From Deltaproteobacteria bacterium (GTDB lineage Bacteria; Desulfobacterota; Dissulfuribacteria; Dissulfuribacterales; QOAL01): 64,000 nt of DNA. Made by a program: the position numbers and the translations under genes. Positions 55,572-64,000 of this stretch are shown here, in pieces (position 1 is the stretch's first letter; every line of letters starts with the position of its first letter). The notes beneath the pieces are model-generated. The model ran no database searches, was not told where the DNA came from, and saw only the letters and a list, made by a program, of their open reading frames with translations. The stretch spans positions 25,713 through 89,712 of the forward strand of contig WGDC01000071.1 of NCBI GenBank assembly GCA_015493475.1, written 5' to 3'.

Positions 55572-57176
55572 TTATTGGACAAGTTCCTTGAGCTGGTCCC
55601 TGCAGCTTCTTGCAAAGTCTTCCGGGAAATGCCCGGTTATCCACCTTGACTGCTGCTCGCTGAAGGCTCCCGGCGACTGAGGATGCCTGGGGATAAAACA
55701 GTACATAAGACGCTGGTCAAGGGACGATGCAAAACGCTTTGAAAGCTCAAAAGAGGTAATCATGCGCGCACCAAGCCCTTCGAGCACCCTTACGGCAATG
55801 AAGATGGCCCTATCCATGCTTTCCCTCATGGATGGGTCCGCCTCAAGAATGTTTCCCGCACCCCTTAAGGACACGGCATGCAACTCCCCGTGGAACCGCT
55901 GGGCCTTCGGTACAAAGAGCATGACGTTTTCATCCTTGTAAACATATAGATCGCTTTCAGCAGCTTCGGTTCCGTCCGTACGCTCATTGGTCAAAATGGC
56001 CTCTATATAGGCGTCAAAGAAGGGCCTTCCGTATGCCCCTTCGTATTGTTTAATGAACGAGGCGACCATGTCTCCCACAGCGTAGGATGGGATCAAAGCC
56101 CCGCCGGTTCCTATCTCTGGAACACTCTCAGGCACAAGGGCAAACTGCTGGTGTATCTGCTGGTGGGAGGCGTGCAGCCTGTACCCGGACGGGCTGAAAT
56201 CGTAACCGTAGTTCCATCCCCACAAGGTCGCGGTAAAGCGCAGGTCCTTTGCCTCAGCGGCCTTGATGTGACTGTTTATTGCCTTTCTAAGCCTCTCCAG
56301 TTCACCTACCGAAAGAAGCCCGCGGACTCCGGATAGCCCGATTCCAAGCTCCATGGCGAGACTCGAGTAAATCCTCTGGTAATAGAGATGCCTGAGGCCT
56401 GAGATGTCTACCATGTCTAGGTCCCGCACCGAGTAGCGTATCGAGTCTTCCGCCATGTTGGCCGCATAATGGCCCCATGGAATATAGCTGTTTGCCCGCA
56501 GGTACTCGTAAATATGGCATTTCTCTTTCTCTATGTATTCTCCCACGATGGGACTAGTACCTTGCACCCCTGGCCTCAAAAGCATTACCTGCTTTATCGG
56601 ATCGGGAAGGGCCGGGTTGTTTCCAAGCGTCTCGTAAAGGTCATGGTCCAAGATTTTGGGATGCATTGAACCATCGGCTTTCTTTTCGAACTCTATGCCA
56701 GTAATCGCACCGTCCTTGTCTCTCTGGAACCTTGCGGCAAGGGGCAGTAGCATAACGAGGAGTTCTGGACTCGTGCAGGTCTGGGCCATGGCAAGGGCAA
56801 CGGGCCTTGGAATTTCCTCGATGGGAAGGTGCCGGATTCCTGGCAAATCACCGAAACTCGTAATCCCGGAAGGGCCGAGGAATACCGGGCGTTTTTTATA
56901 GGAGGCGCTTTTGGCCACATCCCCGAGTATGTATGTGGTGCCCCAAAAAGGAAACGCGTTTGGTATTTCATAGATGGGCTGCGCGCCTCTGACATGGATG
57001 TCACCCTCTATAAAGTTGACCTCGTTTCTCACCACTTCGCCTTCTCCTGTGACTCCAAGGTTCATGATCATAGAGGTCATCCTGTTGTTTACGACCTTGT
57101 AACATGGCCTGTGAAGGCCCGTAACAAACCTGCCGTCAGGATTTACGCTTGTTTTAAGACTCCTGTCCAATGTCAT
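55572..57176 (-). CDS. Uncharacterised 534-aa protein with GalT/HIT-like motif
   Basis: 534 aa. I do not recognise the family. No signal peptide or membrane helix. The segment FSPSGYRLHASHQQIHQQF (about residue 350) resembles the histidine triad loop of galactose-1-phosphate uridylyltransferase and Ap4A phosphorylase (N-x-G-x-S-x-H-x-H-Q), and the flanking LWGWNYGYD fits a strand before it. The N-terminal half contains IYEIPNAFPFWGTTYILGDVAK and SFGDLPGIRHLPIEEIPRP. A nucleotidyl- or phosphoryl-transfer function on a nucleotide sugar is a guess from one motif. It stands alone, with a 338-base gap to mqnB in divergent orientation. Confidence 0.75.
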   Translation of the reverse strand: MTLDRSLKTSVNPDGRFVTGLHRPCYKVVNNRMTSMIMNLGVTGEGEVVRNEVNFIEGDIHVRGAQPIYEIPNAFPFWGTTYILGDVAKSASYKKRPVFLGPSGITSFGDLPGIRHLPIEEIPRPVALAMAQTCTSPELLVMLLPLAARFQRDKDGAITGIEFEKKADGSMHPKILDHDLYETLGNNPALPDPIKQVMLLRPGVQGTSPIVGEYIEKEKCHIYEYLRANSYIPWGHYAANMAEDSIRYSVRDLDMVDISGLRHLYYQRIYSSLAMELGIGLSGVRGLLSVGELERLRKAINSHIKAAEAKDLRFTATLWGWNYGYDFSPSGYRLHASHQQIHQQFALVPESVPEIGTGGALIPSYAVGDMVASFIKQYEGAYGRPFFDAYIEAILTNERTDGTEAAESDLYVYKDENVMLFVPKAQRFHGELHAVSLRGAGNILEADPSMRESMDRAIFIAVRVLEGLGARMITSFELSKRFASSLDQRLMYCFIPRHPQSPGAFSEQQSRWITGHFPEDFARSCRDQLKELVQ

Positions 57177-57514
57177 GCCTCCCGCCTGCGACGCTCACAC
57201 TAACATTGTTAATGAAGGCATATAGGATAGCTTTTAGGATCGGGTATTTTCAAGGGCTTTATGAACCCAGTTCAAATTGGAAAACCGCAAAAGGTTAGGC
57301 TATATAAAATGGTGCCTATCCCTGAGACCATGCTATATATAAAGCAACAGGCAGTTGAGAGCTTCGGACACAGCCAAAAAACTTGCAATTTCGAATAGTT
57401 AAACAACGTAAATGTGATCCTGACTTATTGATATTATTAGTTTTTTTAATAGGAGAAGCGACGGCTTGCAATCGCCTCTCCATCAAGCATTAAAAAAGGG
57501 AAACTTCATTTTTT
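57177..57514. other. Divergent intergenic region ahead of mqnB with a stem-loop
   Basis: 338 AT-rich bases; no gene. Near mqnB, GGAGAAGCGA (57452-57461) pairs with TCGCCTCTCC (57472-57481) over 10 positions with one A-C mismatch and a 10-base loop. It is followed by no T run. It lies 33 bases ahead of the start and may be a leader structure; no known riboswitch fold is recognised. Confidence 0.45.
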
Positions 57515-58153
57515 ATGAATGGCGTTCTTTTTTGTCCAACAGAGATGGAAATGGAGTCCTTGAGCACAGCGGCCGCAAGGGCGGGAATCCCTTGTTTTAC
57601 CTGCGGCGTTGGGCCTGCCGCAGCTGCCCATTCCCTTACTATGTTTCTTGAAAATGGCCGAGTGTCCGTAGTGGTCCTCGCAGGGATTGGAGGGACATAT
57701 CATGAATCTTATTTGTCTGCCAAGAAGGTTTTCCTGGCAAAAAGCGAGGTGTTCGCTGATCTCGGACGGTGCACGGACTACGGATTTGAACAGATTGAAA
57801 TTGGCGGACTGCCCATAGACGCGGCCTTTGTCCTTCGGGAGGGGGAAGAACTGCTCGCGGCAAGGAACAGCGTGCACCTTCAGGCCGCCTCCATGGCAAC
57901 GGTGTCTTGCGCAAGTGGCAACAGGAAAAGGGCGAGAATGGTTTCGGAACGTTTCGGAGTAGAGGTAGAAAACATGGAAGGGGCTGCCTGCGCCCTTGTC
58001 TGTAAAACCTACGGCGTTAAGTTAATAGAGCTTCGCTCTGTTAGTAATTTGGCGGGAGATGCAGACAGGACGCGGTGGGACATCAGCGGCGCCCTCGGCC
58101 TGTTGAAAAACGGGTTTATTGAAGCAGTGGAATTGATGGGGCTATGCAGATGA
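57515..58153 (+). CDS. mqnB: Futalosine hydrolase
   Basis: 212 aa, nucleoside phosphorylase fold. Releases hypoxanthine from futalosine in the futalosine route to menaquinone. Signatures: FCPTEMEMESL, FTCGVGPAAAAHSL, VVLAGIGGTY (phosphate/ribose loop) and VEVENMEGAACALVC with the catalytic glutamate, then LRSVSNLAGDADRTRWD, family-specific. It ends one base before mqnD, so the pair form one operon. Confidence 0.93.
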   Translation: MNGVLFCPTEMEMESLSTAAARAGIPCFTCGVGPAAAAHSLTMFLENGRVSVVVLAGIGGTYHESYLSAKKVFLAKSEVFADLGRCTDYGFEQIEIGGLPIDAAFVLREGEELLAARNSVHLQAASMATVSCASGNRKRARMVSERFGVEVENMEGAACALVCKTYGVKLIELRSVSNLAGDADRTRWDISGALGLLKNGFIEAVELMGLCR

Positions 58154-58154
58154 C

Positions 58155-58997
58155 ATGAAAGATATTCGCCTTGGTATATCTCCCTGTCCAAACGATACGT
58201 TCATATTTTACCATCTTATCAAAAGGCAGCGGTTGCCTTTCAATATTCATCCTGTCATTAGGGACGTGGAAGAGCTAAACAGGCTTGTCCTTTCGGGTTC
58301 GTTGGATGTAAGCAAGGTCTCCTTCGCCCTTGCGGGACAGGTTCTTGATCGGTATATCATCATTGAAAGCGGCGCAGCCCTTGGCAAGGGTTGCGGGCCC
58401 TTGCTCCTGTCCCGGAACAGGATTTCAGTTAAGTCTCTGCCCGCGGCCAGGATAGCGGTTCCCGGAATCAACACAACGGCGGCCCTCTTGCTCAGGCTTT
58501 TTGCGCCAGAGGCCCGCAACCTCGTGGAAATGCCCTTTAATAAAATAGTTAGCGCAATATGCAGGAATGAGGTCGATGCAGGGTGCGTCATACATGAGAC
58601 GCGCTTTACGTACAAGGACTTCGGCCTGGTAATGATACAAGATCTTGGTAAATGGTGGGAAAATACAACGGAGAGGCCCATTCCCCTCGGCGGCATAATA
58701 GCAAAACGGTCTTTGCCCCTTGAGCAGGTAGCCATTTTGCAAGAGTCCATAAGGGAAAGCATGAGATTTGCAGAGGAGAATTACCAGGAGGTCTCAGAAT
58801 TCGTAGGCCGGCATGCACAGGAGATATCCCGGGAAGTCCAGAGAAAGCACATTGGTCTCTATGTGAATGATTATTCCTATGATCTTGGCGAGGAAGGCAG
58901 GCAGGCAGTCATCCTCCTGTTTGAAAAGGCCCGTGAAACGGGCTTCATCTCTTTGGGAAATGTAGAAAATTCGTCCGTTTTCCTGAGCGATGCATGA
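58155..58997 (+). CDS. mqnD: 1,4-dihydroxy-6-naphthoate synthase
   Basis: 280 aa. The start LGISPCPNDTFIFYHL is the family hallmark, and DVSKVSFALAGQVLDRYIIIESGAALGKGCGPLL (in part) and GINTTAALLLRLF follow, as does the catalytic histidine in CVIHETRFTYKDFGL. Converts cyclic de-hypoxanthine futalosine to 1,4-dihydroxy-6-naphthoate. With mqnB it shows the organism makes menaquinone by the futalosine pathway. Confidence 0.95.
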   Translation: MKDIRLGISPCPNDTFIFYHLIKRQRLPFNIHPVIRDVEELNRLVLSGSLDVSKVSFALAGQVLDRYIIIESGAALGKGCGPLLLSRNRISVKSLPAARIAVPGINTTAALLLRLFAPEARNLVEMPFNKIVSAICRNEVDAGCVIHETRFTYKDFGLVMIQDLGKWWENTTERPIPLGGIIAKRSLPLEQVAILQESIRESMRFAEENYQEVSEFVGRHAQEISREVQRKHIGLYVNDYSYDLGEEGRQAVILLFEKARETGFISLGNVENSSVFLSDA

Positions 58998-59028
58998 ATA
59001 AAAGGGAAAGAAAGGATACGTCCGTAGT

Positions 59029-59745
59029 ATGGTACATCATTCAAGTGTGTTGACAATGGTTCTTGGAGCAGGGCCTGTGGTTCAGGCAGTCCTTGCACTA
59101 TTGGTCTTGATGTCTGTCCTCAGCTGGACCATCATAATTTTGAAGAGCAGGATATTCAAAAAGGCCTCCTGCCTTGACGAAGAGTTTGAAACAGTCTTTT
59201 CTGAAAGCCAAAGCCTTTCCGAGGTGGAAAGCAGGGCGAGAAGGATGAGGTATTCGCCCATGGCTAACGTCTTTGCCACTGCATTCGAAGAGTATCAAAG
59301 GCTCAGGAGGGACGTGAAAGTGGAAAACGTCCCCCTTAACCGCAAGGTATGGATAGACGTTCTATCACGTAGCATCTCAAAGGGGATCAAGATGGAGAGC
59401 CAAGACCTCGAGGCGGCCCTTCCCATTCTTGCAACCATAGGGAATTCTGCCCCTTTCATTGGCCTTTTCGGAACGGTATGGGGCATAATGCGAAGTTTCC
59501 ATGACATAGGATTCAAGGGCAGCGCAAGCCTTGCCACCGTTGCGCCCGGCATTTCCGAGGCCCTTATCGCGACTGCTGCAGGTCTTGCGGCAGCCATCCC
59601 GGCGGTGATTGCCTACAACGTGTTCATGAGTAATTCCAGTGCGAAACAGCAGGAACTTGAGGCCTTCGGGACAGATTTTCTGAACCATGTGGATAGGGAA
59701 CTTCTTCTGAGAAGAGCAGGCCACAAAAACCCCGACCATCATTAA
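59029..59745 (+). CDS. tolQ: TolQ/ExbB-family proton channel protein
   Basis: 238 aa, three membrane helices: near 16-35 (VQAVLALLVLMSVLSWTII), 140-165 and 180-205. The second and third form the proton channel: LPILATIGNSAPFIGLFGTVWGIM and PGISEALIATAAGLAAAIPAVIAYN. First of a tolQ-tolR-tonB-like set, 14 bases ahead of tolR. Called tolQ over exbB because of gene order and size, not certain. Confidence 0.9.
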   Translation: MVHHSSVLTMVLGAGPVVQAVLALLVLMSVLSWTIIILKSRIFKKASCLDEEFETVFSESQSLSEVESRARRMRYSPMANVFATAFEEYQRLRRDVKVENVPLNRKVWIDVLSRSISKGIKMESQDLEAALPILATIGNSAPFIGLFGTVWGIMRSFHDIGFKGSASLATVAPGISEALIATAAGLAAAIPAVIAYNVFMSNSSAKQQELEAFGTDFLNHVDRELLLRRAGHKNPDHH

Positions 59746-59759
59746 CAGGATATTTTCCC

Positions 59760-60200
59760 ATGGCAATGTCTTCAAACGGCAAAAAGGAACTACTATCAGA
59801 GATAAACGTCACGCCACTCGTGGATGTCATGCTGGTCCTGCTCATAATTTTCATGGTCACGGCTCCCATGATGACACGGGGCATAGAGGTCAAGCTGCCA
59901 AAGACAACGGCAAAGGCCCTCCCTGAGAAAAAGGAACATGTTCAAATCATTATTTCGGGGAAGGGGGAGGTGTTTCTTGGCACCATGCCGGTTGATATGG
60001 AGTCCCTCAAGAGACAACTTTCAAATTTGAAGAAGAGTGGCAAGGCTGCGCAGGTGATACTGCGGGCCGACAAGGAGGTCGCCTACGGGGTGGTTGCCAA
60101 GGTCATGGCTGCCGCAAAGGAGGCAGGCGTGGACAACCTGGGCCTTGTTACGGCTCCCGAAAAGGTGACACCTCCAAAGCCGGATAGTAGCCCTTTTTAG
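59760..60200 (+). CDS. tolR: TolR/ExbD-family protein
   Basis: 146 aa, one N-terminal helix in which the proton-binding aspartate sits: SEINVTPLVDVMLVLLIIFMVTAP. The periplasmic part reads KVMAAAKEAGVDNLGLVTAPEK, the standard ExbD/TolR end. Immediately followed (next base) by the TonB/TolA-like gene. Confidence 0.93.
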   Translation: MAMSSNGKKELLSEINVTPLVDVMLVLLIIFMVTAPMMTRGIEVKLPKTTAKALPEKKEHVQIIISGKGEVFLGTMPVDMESLKRQLSNLKKSGKAAQVILRADKEVAYGVVAKVMAAAKEAGVDNLGLVTAPEKVTPPKPDSSPF

Positions 60201-61088
60201 ATGAAGAATCATTGGTCCAATCGGCTCTGGAAACAGGCCCTGATCTTCGCCATTCTTTTTCACCTTGCGGTTATTGGCGGCTTCGTGTGGGGGCCAACCT
60301 TCTTCAACGAAAGAAAGCATGCCCCAAATCCCTACACTGTCAGGCTTTTTGAACCCGGCAACCTCCCAAAGCCCCTCCTTCCACCGGCGCAGAAGGCATC
60401 CAAGAGAGAAGTCCATAAAAAGAAGGTGACAAGTCCGGTAAAGAAGAAAAAATCTACTATAACTCGCAGAAAAAAGGCTGACGGGCCAAAGCCTATGAAG
60501 GTAAGGAAGGAGGCTTTGGTTAAAAGGAAGGCAGTTTCCCTGAGTCCTAAAAGGCATAGGAAGGCCGAGAGGGAAAAGAAAGAAAAAAAGAGGAGCGCTA
60601 AATCAAAGGCCCGTGCCGGGCTCAAGGAAAAGAAGGTCGCAGAGAAAATCAGGGAAATCCAGAAACGCCTTAGGGAGAAAAGTGAGGAGGATTACCTTAA
60701 AAAAAGGCTTCAGGAAATAGTAGCGCAGCAAAAGAAACATCAGGGAGAAAGGCCGGCAAGAGAGCCGTCAGGCCCAGCCGGAGTGCAGAACCGGCAGGAA
60801 ATGATCTACGGTAATTTCGTAAAGGCAAAGATATGGCATAACTGGCACTTTCCAAAGGCCCTGGCAGACAGGAAGGGCCTCGTGGCCGTGGTGACCATCA
60901 CCATAACTAAGGATGGCCGGATACTTGAAATACGGGTCAAGAAGTATTCGGGTCTTTCAGCCTTTGACAGGTCAGTTTTGAATGCAATCAGGGATTCGGC
61001 GCCGCTTCCTCCCTTTCCACCATCCTTTCATAGGGACGTTGACGAGATTGACATACGTTTTGACCTTTCTATGGCCAAAGGCGGCTGA
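60201..61088 (+). CDS. TolA/TonB-like energy transducer
   Basis: 295 aa. N-terminal membrane anchor ALIFAILFHLAVIGGFVW, then a long lysine/arginine-rich extended and helical linker (KREVHKKKVTSP.., KKRSAKSKARAGLKEKK..), then a C-terminal TonB_C-type domain (WHFPKALADRKGLVAVVTITITKDG, AFDRSVLNAIRDSAPLPPFP). Links TolQR in the inner membrane to outer-membrane partners. Whether it acts with TolB/Pal or with TonB receptors cannot be told; neither is in the window. Confidence 0.88.
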   Translation: MKNHWSNRLWKQALIFAILFHLAVIGGFVWGPTFFNERKHAPNPYTVRLFEPGNLPKPLLPPAQKASKREVHKKKVTSPVKKKKSTITRRKKADGPKPMKVRKEALVKRKAVSLSPKRHRKAEREKKEKKRSAKSKARAGLKEKKVAEKIREIQKRLREKSEEDYLKKRLQEIVAQQKKHQGERPAREPSGPAGVQNRQEMIYGNFVKAKIWHNWHFPKALADRKGLVAVVTITITKDGRILEIRVKKYSGLSAFDRSVLNAIRDSAPLPPFPPSFHRDVDEIDIRFDLSMAKGG

Positions 61089-61102
61089 GGTCTGCTTCCG
61101 CG

Positions 61103-62800
61103 ATGAGATCCACGTTATGGCTTAATTCATGGTTCGTTGCGGCCCTTGCGGCCTTGTTGCTTTTTTCATGTCTTGGCTCATTTCCTCTTACAGACAGGGA
61201 TGAAGGGGAATACGCAACCAGCGCTTCGGAAATGATAAGAAGCGGGGACTACGTGGTGCCTACCATGAATGGCCGGCCCTATCTCGAAAAACCCATACTC
61301 TTTTTCTGGGTGCTTTCCGGGTCTTTCAAAATCCTTGGCGAAAACGAGCTTTCCGCAAGGATGCCATCCGCCCTTACAGCATTCGTCCTGATAATATCCA
61401 TGTTTTATCTTCTTGATTCCAGTTTCTGCCAAGGGAGGCTGGCACAGGTATCAGGACTTGTGCTCTTGTCAAGCCCTCTTTTCCTTCTCTTAGCCCGGGC
61501 GTGTCTTACGGACATGCTCTTGACGCTTTTTGTTTGGCTGTCCATGATCCTGTTTTTCCAGTTTCTTGAGAAAGGAAAACCGGCGGGGCTTTGGGGACTT
61601 TCGTGGCTTTTTTTATCCCTCGGCTTTCTTACAAAAGGACCAGTGGCCGTGGCAATGTGCCTGCCCGTATATGCGTTTTACTCTGCATTTAAAAGGGATT
61701 TTTCATGGATCCGGACAGGAAGGCTTCTTGCGGCAGCCGGTATTTTCATGCTGGTAAACCTCCCATGGTATCTCGCTATGTATGAGCGGCTCGGCAGAAG
61801 CTTTATAGAAACGTTTTTCATCACCGAAAACCTTGAACGTTTTGGCAGGACCCTCCTCGGCCACGGTGGAGGCCCCTTCTTTTACATAGCGGTCCTGATG
61901 GTCGGGCTTTCCCCCTTTTCCATGTTCCTGCCCTCCATTATAAAAAGGGATTGCTTGCTGCTTAAAAAGGCCCTCGGAAATTCCGTTCTTAAAGGGGAAG
62001 ACAGGCTCCTGCTGTTTTGTTTCCTGTCAACGGCATGGATATTCTGCCTGCTTACCGCCGCTGCTACTAAGCAGATAAACTACATTTTGCCCCTTGTGCC
62101 TTTCCTGTCTATATCCATCGGGAGCATGCTGCTGCAAGGGACTGGGTGGTCCAGGCCAATCCAAAGGGGGCTGCTGCTTGTTGTCTGCGGGCTCTTTCTG
62201 ATTGTTTCCGCCCTGCTGTTTTTGGAACTCGACTTCACATGGAACCACCTCATAGCACTTGTGCGATTTGACAGTACCGGCTACGCCTTTCCAGCCTCTC
62301 CACCAAGGCAGCTTTCATTGTGGGGAGCAGGCCTGTGCAGCGCAACCATTTTCTGCGCGTACATGTTTATGGGGAAAAATTTTGGAATTACCAGGAGGTT
62401 TTTTGCGTCCATATTTTTCTCATCTTTTGTGGTTCTTTTATTCCTGCCATGCCTCTGCCGCCTGCTTCAGTGCCCGGCAAAACATCTATCGCTCGATGCG
62501 AGGAATATCGTACAAAGGGGTGGGCTGGGACATACGAACGCGCGCATAGTATCATTCGGCCTTTGGAAGCCGTCCATGATCTTTTACGCAGGCACTCCGA
62601 TAAAAAGGATAAAGACAAAGCATCCTGAGAGGCTCGAGAAGGCCCTTTCGGACAGGGCGGCGTGCTTGGTCTTTACACGTTCAAGGTTGAAAGACAGGTT
62701 AGAGGCTGTACGGGGTTTTCTGCCCATACGCGAGGAGGCGGGTTATCTTCTTGGAGGAAACAGGCGTGCGTTGCTGCTTTTATCAGGCCATTCCCGTTAA
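61103..62800 (+). CDS. ArnT-like family-39 glycosyltransferase (lipid-linked sugar transferase)
   Basis: 565 aa with about 12 membrane helices and a short periplasmic C-terminus. The catalytic DE motif LTDRDEGEYATSASEM lies after the first helix, and GRPYLEKPILFFWVLSG and FLTKGPVAVAMCLPVY are typical PMT/ArnT features. Uses undecaprenyl-phosphate-linked sugar to modify lipid A or another envelope target; sugar and acceptor unknown. It overlaps nothing and is convergent with cvpA two bases beyond. Confidence 0.9.
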   Translation: MRSTLWLNSWFVAALAALLLFSCLGSFPLTDRDEGEYATSASEMIRSGDYVVPTMNGRPYLEKPILFFWVLSGSFKILGENELSARMPSALTAFVLIISMFYLLDSSFCQGRLAQVSGLVLLSSPLFLLLARACLTDMLLTLFVWLSMILFFQFLEKGKPAGLWGLSWLFLSLGFLTKGPVAVAMCLPVYAFYSAFKRDFSWIRTGRLLAAAGIFMLVNLPWYLAMYERLGRSFIETFFITENLERFGRTLLGHGGGPFFYIAVLMVGLSPFSMFLPSIIKRDCLLLKKALGNSVLKGEDRLLLFCFLSTAWIFCLLTAAATKQINYILPLVPFLSISIGSMLLQGTGWSRPIQRGLLLVVCGLFLIVSALLFLELDFTWNHLIALVRFDSTGYAFPASPPRQLSLWGAGLCSATIFCAYMFMGKNFGITRRFFASIFFSSFVVLLFLPCLCRLLQCPAKHLSLDARNIVQRGGLGHTNARIVSFGLWKPSMIFYAGTPIKRIKTKHPERLEKALSDRAACLVFTRSRLKDRLEAVRGFLPIREEAGYLLGGNRRALLLLSGHSR

Positions 62801-62802
62801 CT

Positions 62803-63411
62803 CTATATGGCCTCTTTTCGTCCCTTGTAAAATTGGAGTTCTATCTTTCTCCATTTCCACATGAAGCGGGCCCTGATGTTCGCGGGGACGAAATCGGCCA
62901 TCATCCTAGTCATGGTGCTTACCTTGGGATAGAGGTAAGACTTTTTAAGCAGGGGGCTGTCAGAGGGAAGCGTCAGTGTGAGTATGAAAACTATTACCGC
63001 CGATATGGCAAGGGCCTTTAGAAACCCGAAAACCCCCCCAAGCAACCTGTCTATTATGGACAGATGAAGTGCCTGAAATATCCCGCGGAACAAGATACCG
63101 CCAATGGCAAAGGCGAGATATACGAGCAGAAAGAGAATAAAGAAAGAAACGAGTCCCCTCCACATCTCGCTTTTTATAAGAAAGGATACCTTGCTGGCAA
63201 GGTACTGGTAGTAATTGGCAGCTACCCAGAAACCCGCAAGGGCCCCTATGAGACCAGACACGGCCCGGCTGAAACCCGTAAAGAGGCCTCTTATCATTAT
63301 AAGAGCAAAAATGAGCCCGAGGATTATGTCGAGCCAGTTTATACTTATGGAAGAGATTACGTGCAAGGGATTCATGGCCGCTAATAAATCAGACAAGTCC
63401 TTTTCTTGCAA
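62803..63411 (-). CDS. cvpA: CvpA family membrane protein
   Basis: About 200 aa, four membrane helices in CvpA order: WLDIILGLIFALIMIRGLFTGFSRAVSGLIGALAGFWVA (in part), MWRGLVSFFILFLLVYLAFAIGGILF, and LLGGVFGFLKALAISAVIVFILTL. A TTG start at 63411 or an ATG at 63375 are both possible; neither has a good ribosome site. CvpA is an inner-membrane protein of unclear biochemical role, linked to colicin V production and envelope stress in other bacteria. Confidence 0.88.
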   Translation of the reverse strand: MQEKDLSDLLAAMNPLHVISSISINWLDIILGLIFALIMIRGLFTGFSRAVSGLIGALAGFWVAANYYQYLASKVSFLIKSEMWRGLVSFFILFLLVYLAFAIGGILFRGIFQALHLSIIDRLLGGVFGFLKALAISAVIVFILTLTLPSDSPLLKKSYLYPKVSTMTRMMADFVPANIRARFMWKWRKIELQFYKGRKEAI

Positions 63412-63843
63412 GGAATCTGAGATCTTTTTCCGCGCGTTTTGTCATTCTGTAGTAGATATGTTTTATCTGCTTGGGCATATTGAAGCCGCGCTTGAAAAGA
63501 AAGATACCCTGGAACCTTTCAAACCATGGCAGCAGACAGGATAATGGATGTAACAGGCAAGAGAAGAGCATCTCCAACCTTGAATTGTGTCTTTGCATGA
63601 CATCAGCCTTGACGAAAGTCCCTTGGTCAAAAGGAGAGCAAGAAATACTTCATGCCCTGCGGCGGGACACGTTTGGCAGTACCAAAAAGGCTGAAGGGCA
63701 TCTTATCTTATGGAACATTAGCAGGACTATTATTCGAATTGGAAGGATATGCACAGTATGCACAGAATATAGCCACGGCATGGCGCATAAAAAAAGCCAG
63801 GTTTAAAAAACCTGGCTCAAATGGAACCATACAACAGCCCTGT
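63412..63843. other. Intergenic region downstream of the GEVED-domain gene
   Basis: 432 bases. Short ORFs exist on both strands but none has a ribosome site, recognisable motif or gene-like composition. A terminator for the leftward GEVED gene is at its right end. Confidence 0.5.
63788..63817 (-). terminator. Rho-independent terminator after the GEVED-domain gene
   Basis: On the minus strand AGCCAGGTTT/AAACCTGGCT (63817-63808 with 63804-63795) forms a perfect 10-bp stem with a 3-nt loop, followed by TTTTTT. About 27 bases downstream of the stop at 63844. Confidence 0.9.
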
Positions 63844-64000
63844 CTATTTAAATGACACCGTGTAATCCTCGACCTCGCCATATTTCATGGTTCCGCAAGC
63901 CGATGAAGGATAGCTCTTGTACTGCATGGACACCCGCATCCGGACTACTCCACTCGCAGAACTGCGCACCGTGAAACCCCCCGATACGGCCCCAAGTCCA
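63844..64000 (-). CDS. C-terminal end of a GEVED-domain protein (5' part outside window)
   Basis: Only the last 51 codons are present, ending at TAG 63844-63846. They read ..TVRSSASGVVRMRVSMQYKS.., then ACGTMKYGEVEDYTVSFK, a clear GEVED-domain end (GEVEDYTV). These domains occur in secreted or cell-surface proteins, so this is probably an exported adhesin-like or enzyme protein. Nothing can be said of the rest. Confidence 0.75.
   Translation of the reverse strand, partial: GLGAVSGGFTVRSSASGVVRMRVSMQYKSYPSSACGTMKYGEVEDYTVSFK

Noticed and set aside
63389..63598. 69-aa leftward ORF ahead of cvpA
   Set aside because: No ribosome site, basic low-complexity end, and overlap with the cvpA start.

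Overview
The window is a chromosomal segment of about 50% GC from a sulfur-metabolising anaerobe. The best guess is a Desulfobacterota (deltaproteobacterial) lineage. This rests on gene content: futalosine-route menaquinone genes (mqnB, mqnD), a proton-pumping complex I without its NADH module, System II cytochrome c biogenesis (ResB/CcsB), several sulfur-handling proteins (CoA-disulfide reductase/rhodanese fusion, exported double rhodanese, DsrE-like protein), a cytoplasmic molybdopterin oxidoreductase, NtrC-type sigma54 regulation and an FNR/CRP regulator. I see no tRNA, rRNA, CRISPR array or intact insertion sequence.

Layout. 1-6.1 kb: sulfur flavoprotein cut by the window edge, NUDIX hydrolase, then a leftward unit gppA-like/guaB/ntrC-like. 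6.2-10.6 kb: rightward tatA, resB, ccsB, second tatA, sugar nucleotidyltransferase, DUF374 acyltransferase. 10.7-24.5 kb: exported rhodanese, then a 12.7-kb leftward operon holding a molybdopterin oxidoreductase, a 4Fe-4S protein and nuoABCDHIJKLMN, ending at a clear terminator. 25.1-29.1 kb: a decayed Wadjet-like (JetABCD) plasmid-defence locus. 29.2-38.7 kb: metabolic and housekeeping genes (cfa, ilvD, hisB, RNase II family, MobA-like). 39-42.5 kb: flavoprotein disulfide reductase, D-2-hydroxyacid dehydrogenase, class I aldolase. 42.5-46 kb: histidine kinase, Crp/Fnr regulator, membrane proteins. 46.1-49.5 kb: xdhC plus an isoquinoline-oxidoreductase-like molybdenum hydroxylase. 49.6-55.3 kb: a metal-uptake unit (ABC transporter, thioesterase, FeoB, small Met/His-rich exported protein). 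55.6-64 kb: an uncharacterised 534-aa protein, mqnB/mqnD, tolQ/tolR/tonB-like, a family-39 glycosyltransferase, cvpA and the end of a GEVED-domain protein.

Most striking observation: nuoB is interrupted by an in-frame TGA exactly at the first of the two adjacent cysteines that bind cluster N2 (GLA-TGA-CAIEMM). A near-perfect hairpin with a GGA apical loop follows 24 nt downstream, matching the geometry of a bacterial SECIS element. The simplest reading is a selenocysteine-containing NuoB, which I do not know as a described selenoprotein. The operon has no nuoEFG but begins with a cytoplasmic molybdopterin oxidoreductase and a ferredoxin-like subunit, so the complex I here may take electrons from that enzyme.

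The second notable region is the Wadjet remnant. It has at least two in-frame stops, several frameshifts and an apparent loss of the second half of JetC and the first half of JetD, while genes on both sides are intact.
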